DNA of 64,000 nt. It comes from Isoperla grammatica. Lineage: Eukaryota > Arthropoda > Insecta > Plecoptera > Perlodidae. The notes beneath the pieces are model-generated. The model was not told the DNA's origin, made no database searches, and was given only the letters and a program-made list of their open reading frames with translations. Every line of letters begins with the position of its first letter. Positions within the stretch are counted from its first letter, which is position 1. A program made the position numbers and the translations under genes. This document shows, one piece after another, positions 12,201 through 24,964 of this stretch. The stretch covers positions 19,298 to 83,297 of the forward strand of contig CAMDTW010000235.1 of assembly GCA_945910005.1 (NCBI GenBank), written 5' to 3'.

Positions 12201-13972
12201 TATAGAAGTTACACCCTCCGTTGAAAAATAAGAATTATAGGCTGCATTCTTCAAGAGTATAATAAAAATGCATAAATTGAGTTTTTTCGTCGTTTTTGGT
12301 TAAAATATGCATAAAATATAGAAATTGGCTGATTTTAGTCTATCTACCACAAACTTCCAGTTTTAAGAGGAATCTTGCATACGGCCGGGATTCCTAAGGG
12401 TTTCAACCAAAGTTGACAAATCGTTGTTTTAGAGCGTTTCAGGCTCCAATAAGCAAAATTTGTCCATTTCGTCACATTTCGATAACTTCTAAAGAAGTTA
12501 CACCCTCCGTCGAAAAATAAGAATTATAGGTTGCATTCTTCAAGAGTATAATGAAAATGCATAAATTGAGTTTTTTCGTCGTTTTTGGTTAAAATATGGA
12601 TAAAAAATAGAAATTGGCTGATTTCAGTCTATCTACCACAAACTTCCAGTTTTAAGAGGAATCTTTCATACGGCCGGGATTCTTAAGGGTTTCAACCAAA
12701 GTTGACAAATCGTTGTTTAAGAGCGTTTCAGGCTCCAATAAGCACAATTTGTCCATTTCGTCACATTTCGATAACTTCTATAGAAGTTACACCCTCCGTT
12801 GAAAAATAAGATTTATAGGCTGCATTCTTCAAGAGTATAATGAAAATGCATAAATTGAGTTTTTTCGTCGTTTTTGGTTAAAATTTGCATAAAATATAGA
12901 AATTGGCTGATTTTAGTCTATCTACCACAAACTTCCAGTTTTAAGAGGAATCTTGCATACGGCTGGGATTCCTAAGGGTTTCAACCAAATTGCACAAATC
13001 GTTGTTTTAGAGCGTTTCAGGCTCCAATAAGCACAATTTGTCCATTTCGTCACATTACGATAACTTCTATAGAAGTTACACCCTCCGTCGAAAAATAAGA
13101 ATTATAGGTTGCATTCTTCAAGAGTATAATGAAAATGCATAAATTGAGTTTTTTCGTCGTTTTTGGTTAAAATATGCATAAAAAATAGAAATTGGCTGAT
13201 TTCAGTCTATCTACCACAAACTTCCAGTTTTAAGAGGAATCTTGCATACGGCCGGGATTCCTAAGGGTTTCAACCAAAGTTGACAAATCGTTGTTTTAGA
13301 GCGTTTCAGGCTCCAATAAGCACAATTTGTCCATTTCGTCACATTTCGATAACTTCTATAGAAGTTACACCCTCCGTAAAAATTAGAATTATAGGTTGCA
13401 TTCTTCAAGAGTATAATGAAAATGCATAAATTGAGTTTTTTCGACGTTTTTGGTTAAAATATGCATAAAAAATAGAAATTGGCTGATTTCAGTCTATCTA
13501 CCACAAACTTCCAGTTTTAAGAGGAATCTTGCATACGGCTGGGATTCCTAAGGGTTTCAACCAAAGTTGACAAATCGTTGTTTTAGAGCGTTTCAGGCTC
13601 CAATAAGCACAATTTGTCCATTTCGTCACATTTCGATAACTACTTTAGAAGTTACACCAACCGTTGAAAAATAATAATGTTAGTGTGCATTCTGAAAGAG
13701 TATTATGAAAATGCATAAATTGAGTTTTTTGGTCGTTTTTGGTTAAAATATAGATAAAATATAGAAATCGGCTGATTTCAGTCTATCTACCACAAACTTC
13801 GAGTTTTAAGAGGAATCTTGCATACAGCTGGGATTCCTAAGTGTTTCAACCAAAGTTGACAAATCGTTGTTTTAGAGCGTTTCAGGCTCCAATAAGCACA
13901 ATTTTTCCATTTCGTTACATTTCGATTACTTCTATAGAAGTTACACCCTCCGTTGAAAAATAAGAATTATAG

Positions 13973-15682
13973 GCTGCATTCTTCAAGAGTATAATGAAAA
14001 TGCATAAATTGAGTTTTTTCGTCGTTTTTGGTTAAAATATGCATAAAATATAGAATTGGCTGATTTCAGTCTATCTTATCTACCACAAACTTCCAGTTTT
14101 AAGAGGAATCTTGCATACGGCCGGGATTCCTTAGGGTTTCAACCAATGTTGACAAATCGTTGTTTTAGAGCGTTTCAGGCTCCAATAAGCACAATTTGTC
14201 CATTTCTTTACATTTCGATAACTTCTATAGAAGTTACACCCTCCGTCGAAATATACGAATTATAGGTTGCATTCTTCAAGAGTATAATGAAAATGCATAA
14301 ATTGAGTTTTTTCGTCGTTTTTGGTTAAAATATGCATAAAAAATAGAAATTGGCTGATTTCAGTCTATCTACCACAAACTTCCAGTTTTAAGAGGAATCT
14401 TGCATACGGCCGGGATTCCTAAGGGTTTCAACCAAAGTTGACAACTCGTTGTTTTAGAGCGTTTCAGGCTCCAATAAGCACAATTTGTCCATTTCGTCAC
14501 ATTTCGATAACTTCTATAGAAGTTACACCCTCCGTTGAAAAATAAGAATTATAGGCTGCATTCTTCAAGAGTATAATGAAAATGCATAAATTGAGTTTTT
14601 TCGTCGTTTTTGGTTAAAATTTGCATTAAATATAGAAATTGGCTGATTTTAGTCTATCTACCACAAACTTCCAGTTTTAAGAGGAATCTTGCATACGGCT
14701 GGGATTCCTAAGGGTTTCAACCAAATTGCACAAATCGTTGTTTAAGAGCGTTTCAGGCTCCAAAAAGCACAATTTGTCCATTTCGTCACATTTCGATAAC
14801 TTCTATAGAAGTTACACCCTCCGTCGAAAAATAAGAATTATAGGTTGCATTCTTCAAGAGTATAATGAAAATGCATAAATTGAGTTTTTTCGTCGTTTTT
14901 GGTTAAAATATGCATAAAAAATAGAAATTGGCTGATTTCAGTCTATCTAGCACAAACTTCCAGTTTTAATAGGAATCTTGCATACGGCCGGGATTCCTAA
15001 GGGTTTCAACCAAAATTGACAAATCGTTGTTTTAGAGCGTTTCAGGCTCCAATAAGCACAATTTGTCCATTTCGTCACATTTCGATAACTTCTATAGAAG
15101 TTACACCCTCCGTAAAAATTAGAATTATAGGTTGCATTCTTCAAGAGTATAATAAAAATGCATAAATTGGGTATTTCGTCGTTTTTGGTTGAAATATGCA
15201 TAAAAAATAGAAATTGGCTGATTTCAGTCTATCTACCACAAACTTCCAGTTTTAAGAGGAATCTTGCATACGGCTGGGATTCCTAAGGGTTTCAACCAAA
15301 GTTGACAAATCGTTGTTTTAGAGCGTTTCAGGCTCCAATAAGCACAATTTGTCCATTTCGTCACATTTCGATAACTACTTTAGAAGTTACACCAACCGTT
15401 GAAAAATAATAATGTTAGTGTGCATTCTGAAAGAGTATTATGAAAATGCATAAATTGAGTTTTTTGGTTGTTTTTGGTTAAAATATGCATAAAATATAGA
15501 AATGGGCTGATTTTAGTCTATCTACCACAAACTTCCAGTTTTAAGAGGAATCTTGCATACGGCCGGGATTCCTAAGGGTTTCAACCAAAGTTGACAAATC
15601 GTTGTTTTAGAGCGTTTCAGGCTTTAATAAGCATAAATTGTCCATTTCGTCACATTTCGATAACTTCTATAGAAGTTACACC
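13973..15682. repeat. 11-monomer-spaced block, first copy
   Basis: This 1.7-kb block matches 17153-18857. Shared rare marks are GATTCCTTAGGG, CAATGTTGACAAATCG, CGAAATATACG (14247 and 17422), TTTGCATTAAATATAG, CTATCTAGCAC, AATTGGGTATTTCG and GGCTTTAATAAGCATAAATT. The shift is 3175 bp for most of its length. A private 5-bp duplication near 14076 (CTATCTTATCTACC) lengthens this copy. The match stops at 15683, where this copy switches to the B-type AACCG. Confidence 0.88.
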
Positions 15683-17152
15683 AACCGTTGAAAAATAATA
15701 ATGTTAGTGTGCATTCTGAAAGAGTATTATGAAAATGCATAAATTGAGTTTTTTGGTTGTTTTTGGTTAAAATATGCATAAAATATAGAAATTGGCTGAT
15801 TTTAGTCTATCTACCACAAACTTCCAGTTTTAAGAGGAATCTTGCATACGGCCGGGATTCCTAAGGGTTTCAACCAAAGTTGACAAATCGTTGTTTTAGA
15901 GCGTTTCAGGCTCCAATAAGCACAATTTGTCCATTTCGTTACATTTCGATTACTTCTATAGAAGTTACACCCTCCGTTGAAAAATAAGAATTATAGGCTG
16001 CATTCTTCAAGAGTATAATGAAAATGCATAAATTGAGTTTTTTCGTCGTTTTTGGTTAAAATATGCAAAAAATATAGAAATTGGCTGATTTTAGTCTATC
16101 TACCACAAACTTCCAGTTTTGAGAGGAATCTTGCATACGGCTGGGATTCCTAAGGGTTTCAACCAAATTGCACAAATCGTTGTTTTAGAGCGATTCAGGC
16201 TCCAATAAGCACAATTTGTCCATTTCGTCACATTTCGATAACTTCTATAGAAGTTACACCCTCCGTTGAAAAATAAGAATTATATTTTGCATTCTTCAAG
16301 AGTATTATGAAAATGCATAAATTGAGTTTTTTGGTCGTTTTTGGTTAAAATATGGATAAAATATAGAAATTGGCTGATTTCAGTCTATCTACCACAAACT
16401 TCCAGTTTTAAGAGGAATCTTGCATACGGCTGGGATTCCTAAGGGTTTTAACCAAATTGCACAAATCGTTGTTTTAGAGCGTTTCAGGCTCAAATAAGCA
16501 CAATGTGTCCATTTCGTCACATTTCGATAACTTCTATAGAAGTTACACCCTCCGTTGAAAAATAAGAATTATATTTTGCATTCTTCAAGAGTATTATGAA
16601 AATGCATTAATTGAGTTTTTTGGTCGTTTTTGGTTTAAATATAGATAAAATATAGAAATCGGCTGATTTCAGTCTATCTACCACAAACTTCCAGTTTTAA
16701 GAGGAATCTTGCATACGGCCGGGATTCCTAAGGGTTTCAACCAAAGTTGACAACTCGTTGTTTTAGAGCGTTTCAGGCTCCAATAAGCACAATTTGTCCA
16801 TTTCGTCACATTGCGATAACTACTTTAGAAGTTACACCAACCGTTGAAAAATAATAATGTTAGTGTGCATTCTGAAAGAGTATTATGAAAATGCATAAAT
16901 TGAGTTTTTTGGTCGTTTTTGGATAAAATATGCATAAAATATAGAAATTGGCTGATTTAAGTCTATCTACCACAAACTTCCAGTTTTAAGAGGAATCTTG
17001 CATACGGCCGGGATTCCTAAGGGTTTCAACCAAAGTTGACAAATCGTTGTTTTAGAGCGTTTCAGGCTCAAATAAGCACAATTTGTCCATTTCGTCACAT
17101 TTCGATAACTTCTATAGAAGTTACACCCTCCGTTGAAAAATAAAAATTATAT

Positions 17153-18857
17153 GCTGCATTCTTCAAGAGTATAATGAAAATGCATAAATTGAGTTTTTTC
17201 GTCGTTTTTGGTTAAAATATGCATAAAATATAGAATTGGCTGATTTCAGTCTATCTACCACAAACTTCCAGTTTTAAGAGGAATCTTGCATACGGCCGGG
17301 ATTCCTTAGGGTTTCAACCAATGTTGACAAATCGTTGTTTTAGAGCGTTTCAGGCTCCAATAAGCACAATTTGTCCATTTCTTTACATTTCGATAACTTC
17401 TATAGAAGTTACACCCTCCGTCGAAATATACGAATTATAGGTTGCATTCTTCAAGAGTATAATGAAAATGCATAAATTGAGTTTTTTCGTCGTTTTTGGT
17501 TAAAATATGCATAAAAAATAGAAATTGGCTGATTTCAGTCTATCTACCACAAACTTCCAGTTTTAAGAGGAATCTTGCATACGGCCGGGATTCCTAAGGG
17601 TTTCAACCAAAGTTGACAACTCGTTGTTTTAGAGCGTTTCAGGCTCCAATAAGCACAATTTGTCCATTTCGTCACATTTCGATAACTTCTATAGAAGTTA
17701 CACCCTCCGTTGAAAAATAAGAATTATAGGCTGCATTCTTCAAGAGTATAATGAAAATGCATAAATTGAGTTTTTTCGTCGTTTTTGGTTAAAATTTGCA
17801 TTAAATATAGAAATTGGCTGATTTTAGTCTATCTACCACAAACTTCCAGTTTTAAGAGGAATCTTGCATACGGCTGGGATTCCTAAGGGTTTCAACCAAA
17901 TTGCACAAATCGTTGTTTAAGAGCGTTTCAGGCTCCAAAAAGCACAATTTGTCCATTTCGTCACATTTCGATAACTTCTATAGAAGTTACACCCTCCGTC
18001 GAAAAATAAGAATTATAGGTTGCATTCTTCAAGAGTATAATGAAAATGCATAAATTGAGTTTTTTCGTCGTTTTTGGTTAAAATATGCATAAAAAATAGA
18101 AATTGGCTGATTTCAGTCTATCTAGCACAAACTTCCAGTTTTAATAGGAATCTTGCATACGGCCGGGATTCCTAAGGGTTTCAACCAAAATTGACAAATC
18201 GTTGTTTTAGAGCGTTTCAGGCTCCAATAAGCACAATTTGTCCATTTCGTCACATTTCGATAACTTCTATAGAAGTTACACCCTCCGTAAAAATTAGAAT
18301 TATAGGTTGCATTCTTCAAGAGTATAATAAAAATGCATAAATTGGGTATTTCGTCGTTTTTGGTTGAAATATGCATAAAAAATAGAAATTGGCTGATTTC
18401 AGTCTATCTACCACAAACTTCCAGTTTTAAGAGGAATCTTGCATACGGCTGGGATTCATAAGGGTTTCAACCAAAGTTGACAAATCGTTGTTTTAGAGCG
18501 TTTCAGGCTCCAATAAGCACAATTTGTCCATTTCGTCACATTTCGATAACTACTTTAGAAGTTACACCAACCGTTGAAAAATAATAATGTTAGTGTGCAT
18601 TCTGAAAGAGTATTATGAAAATGCATAAATTGAGTTTTTTGGTTGTTTTTGGTTAAAATATGCATAAAATATAGAAATGGGCTGATTTTAGTCTATCTAC
18701 CACAAACTTCCAGTTTTAAGAGGAATCTTGCATACGGCCGGGATTCCTAAGGGTTTCAACCAAAGTTGACAAATCGTTGTTTTAGAGCGTTTCAGGCTTT
18801 AATAAGCATAAATTGTCCATTTCGTCACATTTCGATAACTTCTATAGAAGTTACACC
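17153..18857. repeat. 11-monomer-spaced block, second copy
   Basis: This is the partner of 13973-15682 at 11 monomers' distance. The two copies are separated by 15683-17152, so they are not immediately adjacent. A few differences are seen, such as GGGATTCATAAGGG near 18450 against GGGATTCCTAAGGG in the first copy. The same region also takes part in the larger similarity to 27.5-33.2 kb. Confidence 0.88.
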
Positions 18858-19770
18858 CTCCGTTGAAAGATAAGAATTATAGGCTGCATTCTTCAAGAGT
18901 ATAATGAAAATGCATAAATTGAGTTTTTTCGTCGTTTTTGGTTAAAATATGCATAAAATATAGAAATTGGCTGATTTTAGTCTATCTACCACAAACTTCC
19001 AGTTTTAAGAGGAATCTTGCATACGGCCGGGATTCCTAAGGGTTTCAACCAAAGTTGACAAATCGTTGTTTTAGAGCGTTTCAGGCTCCAATAAGCAAAG
19101 TTTGTCCATTTCGTCACATTTCGATAACTTCTATAGAAGTTACACCCTCCGTCGAAAAATAAGAATTATAGGTTGCATTCTTCAAGAGTATAATGAAAAT
19201 GCATAAATTGAGTTTTTTCGTCGTTTTTGGTTAAAATATGGATAAAAAATAGAAATTGGCTGATTTCAGTCTATCTACCACAAACTTCCAGTTTTAAGAG
19301 GAATCTTGCATACAGCTGGGATTCCTAAGTGTTTCAACCAAAGTTGACAAATCGTTTTTTTAGAGCGTTTCAGGCTCCAATAAGCACAATTTGTCCATTT
19401 CGTCACATTTCGATAACTACTTTAGAAGTTACACCAACCGTTGAAAAATAATAATGTTAGTGTGCATTCTGAAAGAGTATTATGAAAATGCATAAATTGA
19501 GTTTTTTGGTTGTTTTTGGTTAAAATATGCATAAAATATAGAAATTGGCTGATTTTAGTCTATCTACCACAAACTTCCAGTTTTAAGAGGAATCTTGCAT
19601 ACGGCCGGGATTCCTAAGGGTTTCAACCAAAGTTGACAAATCGTTGTTTTAGAGCGTTTCAGGCTCCAATAAGCACAATTTGTCCATTTCGTTACATTTC
19701 GATTACTTCTATAGAAGTTACACCCTCCGTTGAAAAATAAGAATTATAGGCTGCATTCTTCAAGAGTATA

Positions 19771-22367
19771 ATGAAAATGCATAAATTGAGTTTTTTCGTC
19801 GTGTTTGGTTAAAATATGCATAAAAAATAGAAATTGGCTGATTTCAGTCTATCTACCACAAACTTCCAGTTTTAAGAGGAATCTTGCATACGGCCGGGAT
19901 TCCTAAGGGTTTCAACCAAAGTTGACAAATCGTTGTTTTAGAGCGTTTCAGGCTCCAATAAGCACAATTTGTCCATTTCGTCACATTTCGATAACTTCTA
20001 TAGAAGTGACACCCTCCGTTGAAAAATAAAAATTATAGGCTGCATTCTTCAAGAGTATAATGAAAATGCATAAATTGAGTTTTTTCGTCGTTTTTGGTTA
20101 AAATATGCATAAAATATAGAAATTGGCTGATTTCTGTCTATCTACCACAAACTTCCAGTTTTAAGAGGAATCTTGCATACGGCTGGGATTCCTAAGGGTT
20201 TCAACCATATTGCACAAATCGTTGTTTTAGAGCGTTTCAGGCTCCAATAAGCACAATTTGTCCATTTCGTCACATTTCGATAACTTCTATAGAAGTTACA
20301 CCCTCCGTCGAAAAATAAGAATTATAGGTTGCATTCTTCAAGAGTATAATGAAAATGCATAAATTGAGTTTTTTCGTCGTTTTTGGTTAAAATATGCATA
20401 AAAAATAGAAATTGGCTGATTTCAGTCTATCTACCACAAACTTCCAGTTTAAGAGGAATCTTGCATACGGCCGGGATTCCTAAGGGTTTCAACCAAAGTT
20501 GACAAATCGTTGTTTTAGAGCGTTTCAGTCTCCAATAAGCACAATTTGTCCATTTCGTCACATTTCGATAACTTCTATAGAAGTTACACCCTCCGTTGAA
20601 AAATAAAAATTATAGGCTGCATTCTTCAAGAGTATAATGAAAATGCATAAATTGAGTTTTTTCTTCGTTTTTGGTTAAAATATGCATAAAATATAGAAAT
20701 TGGCTGATTTCAGTCTATCTACCACAAACTTCCAGTTTTAAGAGGAATCTTGCATACGGCCGGGATTCCTAAGGGTTTCAACCAATGTTGACAAATCGTT
20801 GTTTTAGAGCGTTCAGGCTCCAATAAGCACAATTTGTCCATTTCTTTACATTTCGATAACTTCTATAGAAGTTACACCAACCGTTGAAAAATAATAATGT
20901 TAGTGTGCATTCTGAAAGAGTGTTATGAAAATGCATAAATTGAGTTTTTTGGTCGTTTTTGGTTAAAATATGCATAAAATATAGAAATTGGCTGATTTTA
21001 GTCTATCTACCACAAACTTCCAGTTTTAAGAGGAATCTTGCAAACGGCCGGGATTCCTAAGGGTTTCAACCAAAGTTGACAAATCGTTGTTTTAGAGCGT
21101 TTCAGGCTCAAATAAGCACAATTTGTCCATTTCGTCACATTTCGATAACTTCTATAGAAGTTACACCCTCCGTTGAAAAATAAAAATTATAGGCTGCATT
21201 CTTCAAGAGTATAATGAAAATGCATAAATTGAGTTTTTTCGTCGTTTTTGGTTAAAATATGCATAAAATATAGAATTGGCTGATTTCAGTCTATCTACCA
21301 CAAACTTCCAGTTTTAAGAGGAATCTTGCATACGGCCGGGATTCCTAAGGGTTTCAACCAATGTTGACAAATCGTTGTTTTAGAGCGTTCAGGCTCCAAT
21401 AAGCACAATTTGTCCATTTCTTTACATTTCGATAACTTCTATAGAAGTTACACCCTCCGTCGAAAAATAAGAATTATAGGTTGCATTATTCAATAGTATA
21501 ATGAAAATGCATAAATTGAGTTTTTTCGTCGTTTTTGGTTAAAATATGCATAAAAAATAGAAATTGGCTGATTTCAGTCTATCTACCACAAACTTCCAGT
21601 TTTAAGAGGAATCTTGCATACGGCCGGGATTCCTAAGGGTTTCAACCAAAGTTGACAAATCGTTGTTTTAGAGCGTTTCAGGCTCCAATAAGCACAATTT
21701 GTCCATTTCGTCACATTTCGATAACTTCTATAGAAGTTACACCCTCCGTTGAAAAATAAGAATTATAGGCTGCATTCTTCAAGAGTATAATAAAAATGCA
21801 TAAATTGAGTTTTTTCGTAGTTTTTGGTTTAAATATGCATAAAATATAGATATTGGCTGATTTCAGTCTATCTACCACAAACTTCCAGTTTTAAGAGGAA
21901 TCTTGCATACGGCTGGGATTCCTAAGGGTTTCAACCAAAGTTGACAAATCGTTGTTTTAGAGCGTTTCAGGCTCCAATAAGCACAATTTGTCCATTTCGT
22001 CACAATTCGATAACTACTTTAGAAGTTACACCAACCGTTGAAAAATAATAATGTTAGTGTGCATTCTGAAACAGTATTATGAAAATGCATAAATTGAGTT
22101 TTTTGGTCGTTTTTGGTTAAAATATGCATAAAATATAGAAATTGGCTGATTTTAGTCTATCTACCACAAACTTCCAGTTTTAAGAGGAATCTTGCATACG
22201 GCTGGGATTCCTAAGGGTTTCAACCAAATTGCACAAATCGTTGTTTTAGAGCGTTTCAGGCTCCAATAAGCACAATTTGTCCATTTCGTCACATTTCGAT
22301 AACTTCTATAGAAGTTACACCCTCCGTTGAAAAATAAGAATAATATTTTGCATTCTTCAAGAGTATT
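19771..22367. repeat. 9-monomer tandem duplication (2597 bp), left copy
   Basis: The block 19771-22367 is followed immediately by a second copy at 22368-24964. I compared several stretches by eye and saw no base difference. Shared rare marks include CGTCGTGTTTGG, GAAGTGACACC, GATTTCTGTCTATC, ACCATATTGCAC, CCAGTTTAAGAGG, CAGTCTCC, TCTTCGTTTTTGG, GCGTTCAGGCTC, TTATTCAATAG and GTCACAATTCG. The related older copy at 29.7-33.2 kb holds this series only once, so this doubling is younger than that one. Confidence 0.9.
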
Positions 22368-24964
22368 ATGAAAATGCATAAATTGAGTTTTTTCGTCGTG
22401 TTTGGTTAAAATATGCATAAAAAATAGAAATTGGCTGATTTCAGTCTATCTACCACAAACTTCCAGTTTTAAGAGGAATCTTGCATACGGCCGGGATTCC
22501 TAAGGGTTTCAACCAAAGTTGACAAATCGTTGTTTTAGAGCGTTTCAGGCTCCAATAAGCACAATTTGTCCATTTCGTCACATTTCGATAACTTCTATAG
22601 AAGTGACACCCTCCGTTGAAAAATAAAAATTATAGGCTGCATTCTTCAAGAGTATAATGAAAATGCATAAATTGAGTTTTTTCGTCGTTTTTGGTTAAAA
22701 TATGCATAAAATATAGAAATTGGCTGATTTCTGTCTATCTACCACAAACTTCCAGTTTTAAGAGGAATCTTGCATACGGCTGGGATTCCTAAGGGTTTCA
22801 ACCATATTGCACAAATCGTTGTTTTAGAGCGTTTCAGGCTCCAATAAGCACAATTTGTCCATTTCGTCACATTTCGATAACTTCTATAGAAGTTACACCC
22901 TCCGTCGAAAAATAAGAATTATAGGTTGCATTCTTCAAGAGTATAATGAAAATGCATAAATTGAGTTTTTTCGTCGTTTTTGGTTAAAATATGCATAAAA
23001 AATAGAAATTGGCTGATTTCAGTCTATCTACCACAAACTTCCAGTTTAAGAGGAATCTTGCATACGGCCGGGATTCCTAAGGGTTTCAACCAAAGTTGAC
23101 AAATCGTTGTTTTAGAGCGTTTCAGTCTCCAATAAGCACAATTTGTCCATTTCGTCACATTTCGATAACTTCTATAGAAGTTACACCCTCCGTTGAAAAA
23201 TAAAAATTATAGGCTGCATTCTTCAAGAGTATAATGAAAATGCATAAATTGAGTTTTTTCTTCGTTTTTGGTTAAAATATGCATAAAATATAGAAATTGG
23301 CTGATTTCAGTCTATCTACCACAAACTTCCAGTTTTAAGAGGAATCTTGCATACGGCCGGGATTCCTAAGGGTTTCAACCAATGTTGACAAATCGTTGTT
23401 TTAGAGCGTTCAGGCTCCAATAAGCACAATTTGTCCATTTCTTTACATTTCGATAACTTCTATAGAAGTTACACCAACCGTTGAAAAATAATAATGTTAG
23501 TGTGCATTCTGAAAGAGTGTTATGAAAATGCATAAATTGAGTTTTTTGGTCGTTTTTGGTTAAAATATGCATAAAATATAGAAATTGGCTGATTTTAGTC
23601 TATCTACCACAAACTTCCAGTTTTAAGAGGAATCTTGCAAACGGCCGGGATTCCTAAGGGTTTCAACCAAAGTTGACAAATCGTTGTTTTAGAGCGTTTC
23701 AGGCTCAAATAAGCACAATTTGTCCATTTCGTCACATTTCGATAACTTCTATAGAAGTTACACCCTCCGTTGAAAAATAAAAATTATAGGCTGCATTCTT
23801 CAAGAGTATAATGAAAATGCATAAATTGAGTTTTTTCGTCGTTTTTGGTTAAAATATGCATAAAATATAGAATTGGCTGATTTCAGTCTATCTACCACAA
23901 ACTTCCAGTTTTAAGAGGAATCTTGCATACGGCCGGGATTCCTAAGGGTTTCAACCAATGTTGACAAATCGTTGTTTTAGAGCGTTCAGGCTCCAATAAG
24001 CACAATTTGTCCATTTCTTTACATTTCGATAACTTCTATAGAAGTTACACCCTCCGTCGAAAAATAAGAATTATAGGTTGCATTATTCAATAGTATAATG
24101 AAAATGCATAAATTGAGTTTTTTCGTCGTTTTTGGTTAAAATATGCATAAAAAATAGAAATTGGCTGATTTCAGTCTATCTACCACAAACTTCCAGTTTT
24201 AAGAGGAATCTTGCATACGGCCGGGATTCCTAAGGGTTTCAACCAAAGTTGACAAATCGTTGTTTTAGAGCGTTTCAGGCTCCAATAAGCACAATTTGTC
24301 CATTTCGTCACATTTCGATAACTTCTATAGAAGTTACACCCTCCGTTGAAAAATAAGAATTATAGGCTGCATTCTTCAAGAGTATAATAAAAATGCATAA
24401 ATTGAGTTTTTTCGTAGTTTTTGGTTTAAATATGCATAAAATATAGATATTGGCTGATTTCAGTCTATCTACCACAAACTTCCAGTTTTAAGAGGAATCT
24501 TGCATACGGCTGGGATTCCTAAGGGTTTCAACCAAAGTTGACAAATCGTTGTTTTAGAGCGTTTCAGGCTCCAATAAGCACAATTTGTCCATTTCGTCAC
24601 AATTCGATAACTACTTTAGAAGTTACACCAACCGTTGAAAAATAATAATGTTAGTGTGCATTCTGAAACAGTATTATGAAAATGCATAAATTGAGTTTTT
24701 TGGTCGTTTTTGGTTAAAATATGCATAAAATATAGAAATTGGCTGATTTTAGTCTATCTACCACAAACTTCCAGTTTTAAGAGGAATCTTGCATACGGCT
24801 GGGATTCCTAAGGGTTTCAACCAAATTGCACAAATCGTTGTTTTAGAGCGTTTCAGGCTCCAATAAGCACAATTTGTCCATTTCGTCACATTTCGATAAC
24901 TTCTATAGAAGTTACACCCTCCGTTGAAAAATAAGAATAATATTTTGCATTCTTCAAGAGTATT
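22368..24964. repeat. 9-monomer tandem duplication (2597 bp), right copy
   Basis: This is an apparently identical second copy of 19771-22367. At the join, a type C monomer (ATATTTTGC, GTATTATG) passes into the type A end of the unit (TTTTTTCGTCGTGTTTGG). The exchange point falls within the shared word ATGAAAATGCATAAATT at 22368-22384, the only stretch there that fits both parents. At the right end (after 24981) the sequence leaves the unit and continues as TAAGTGTTTTGG. Confidence 0.9.

Noticed and set aside
14056..14265. Plus-strand open frame of 69 codons
   Set aside because: It exists only because of the private 5-bp duplication at 14076 and nearby changes in one monomer. The sister block at 17.2 kb lacks it.
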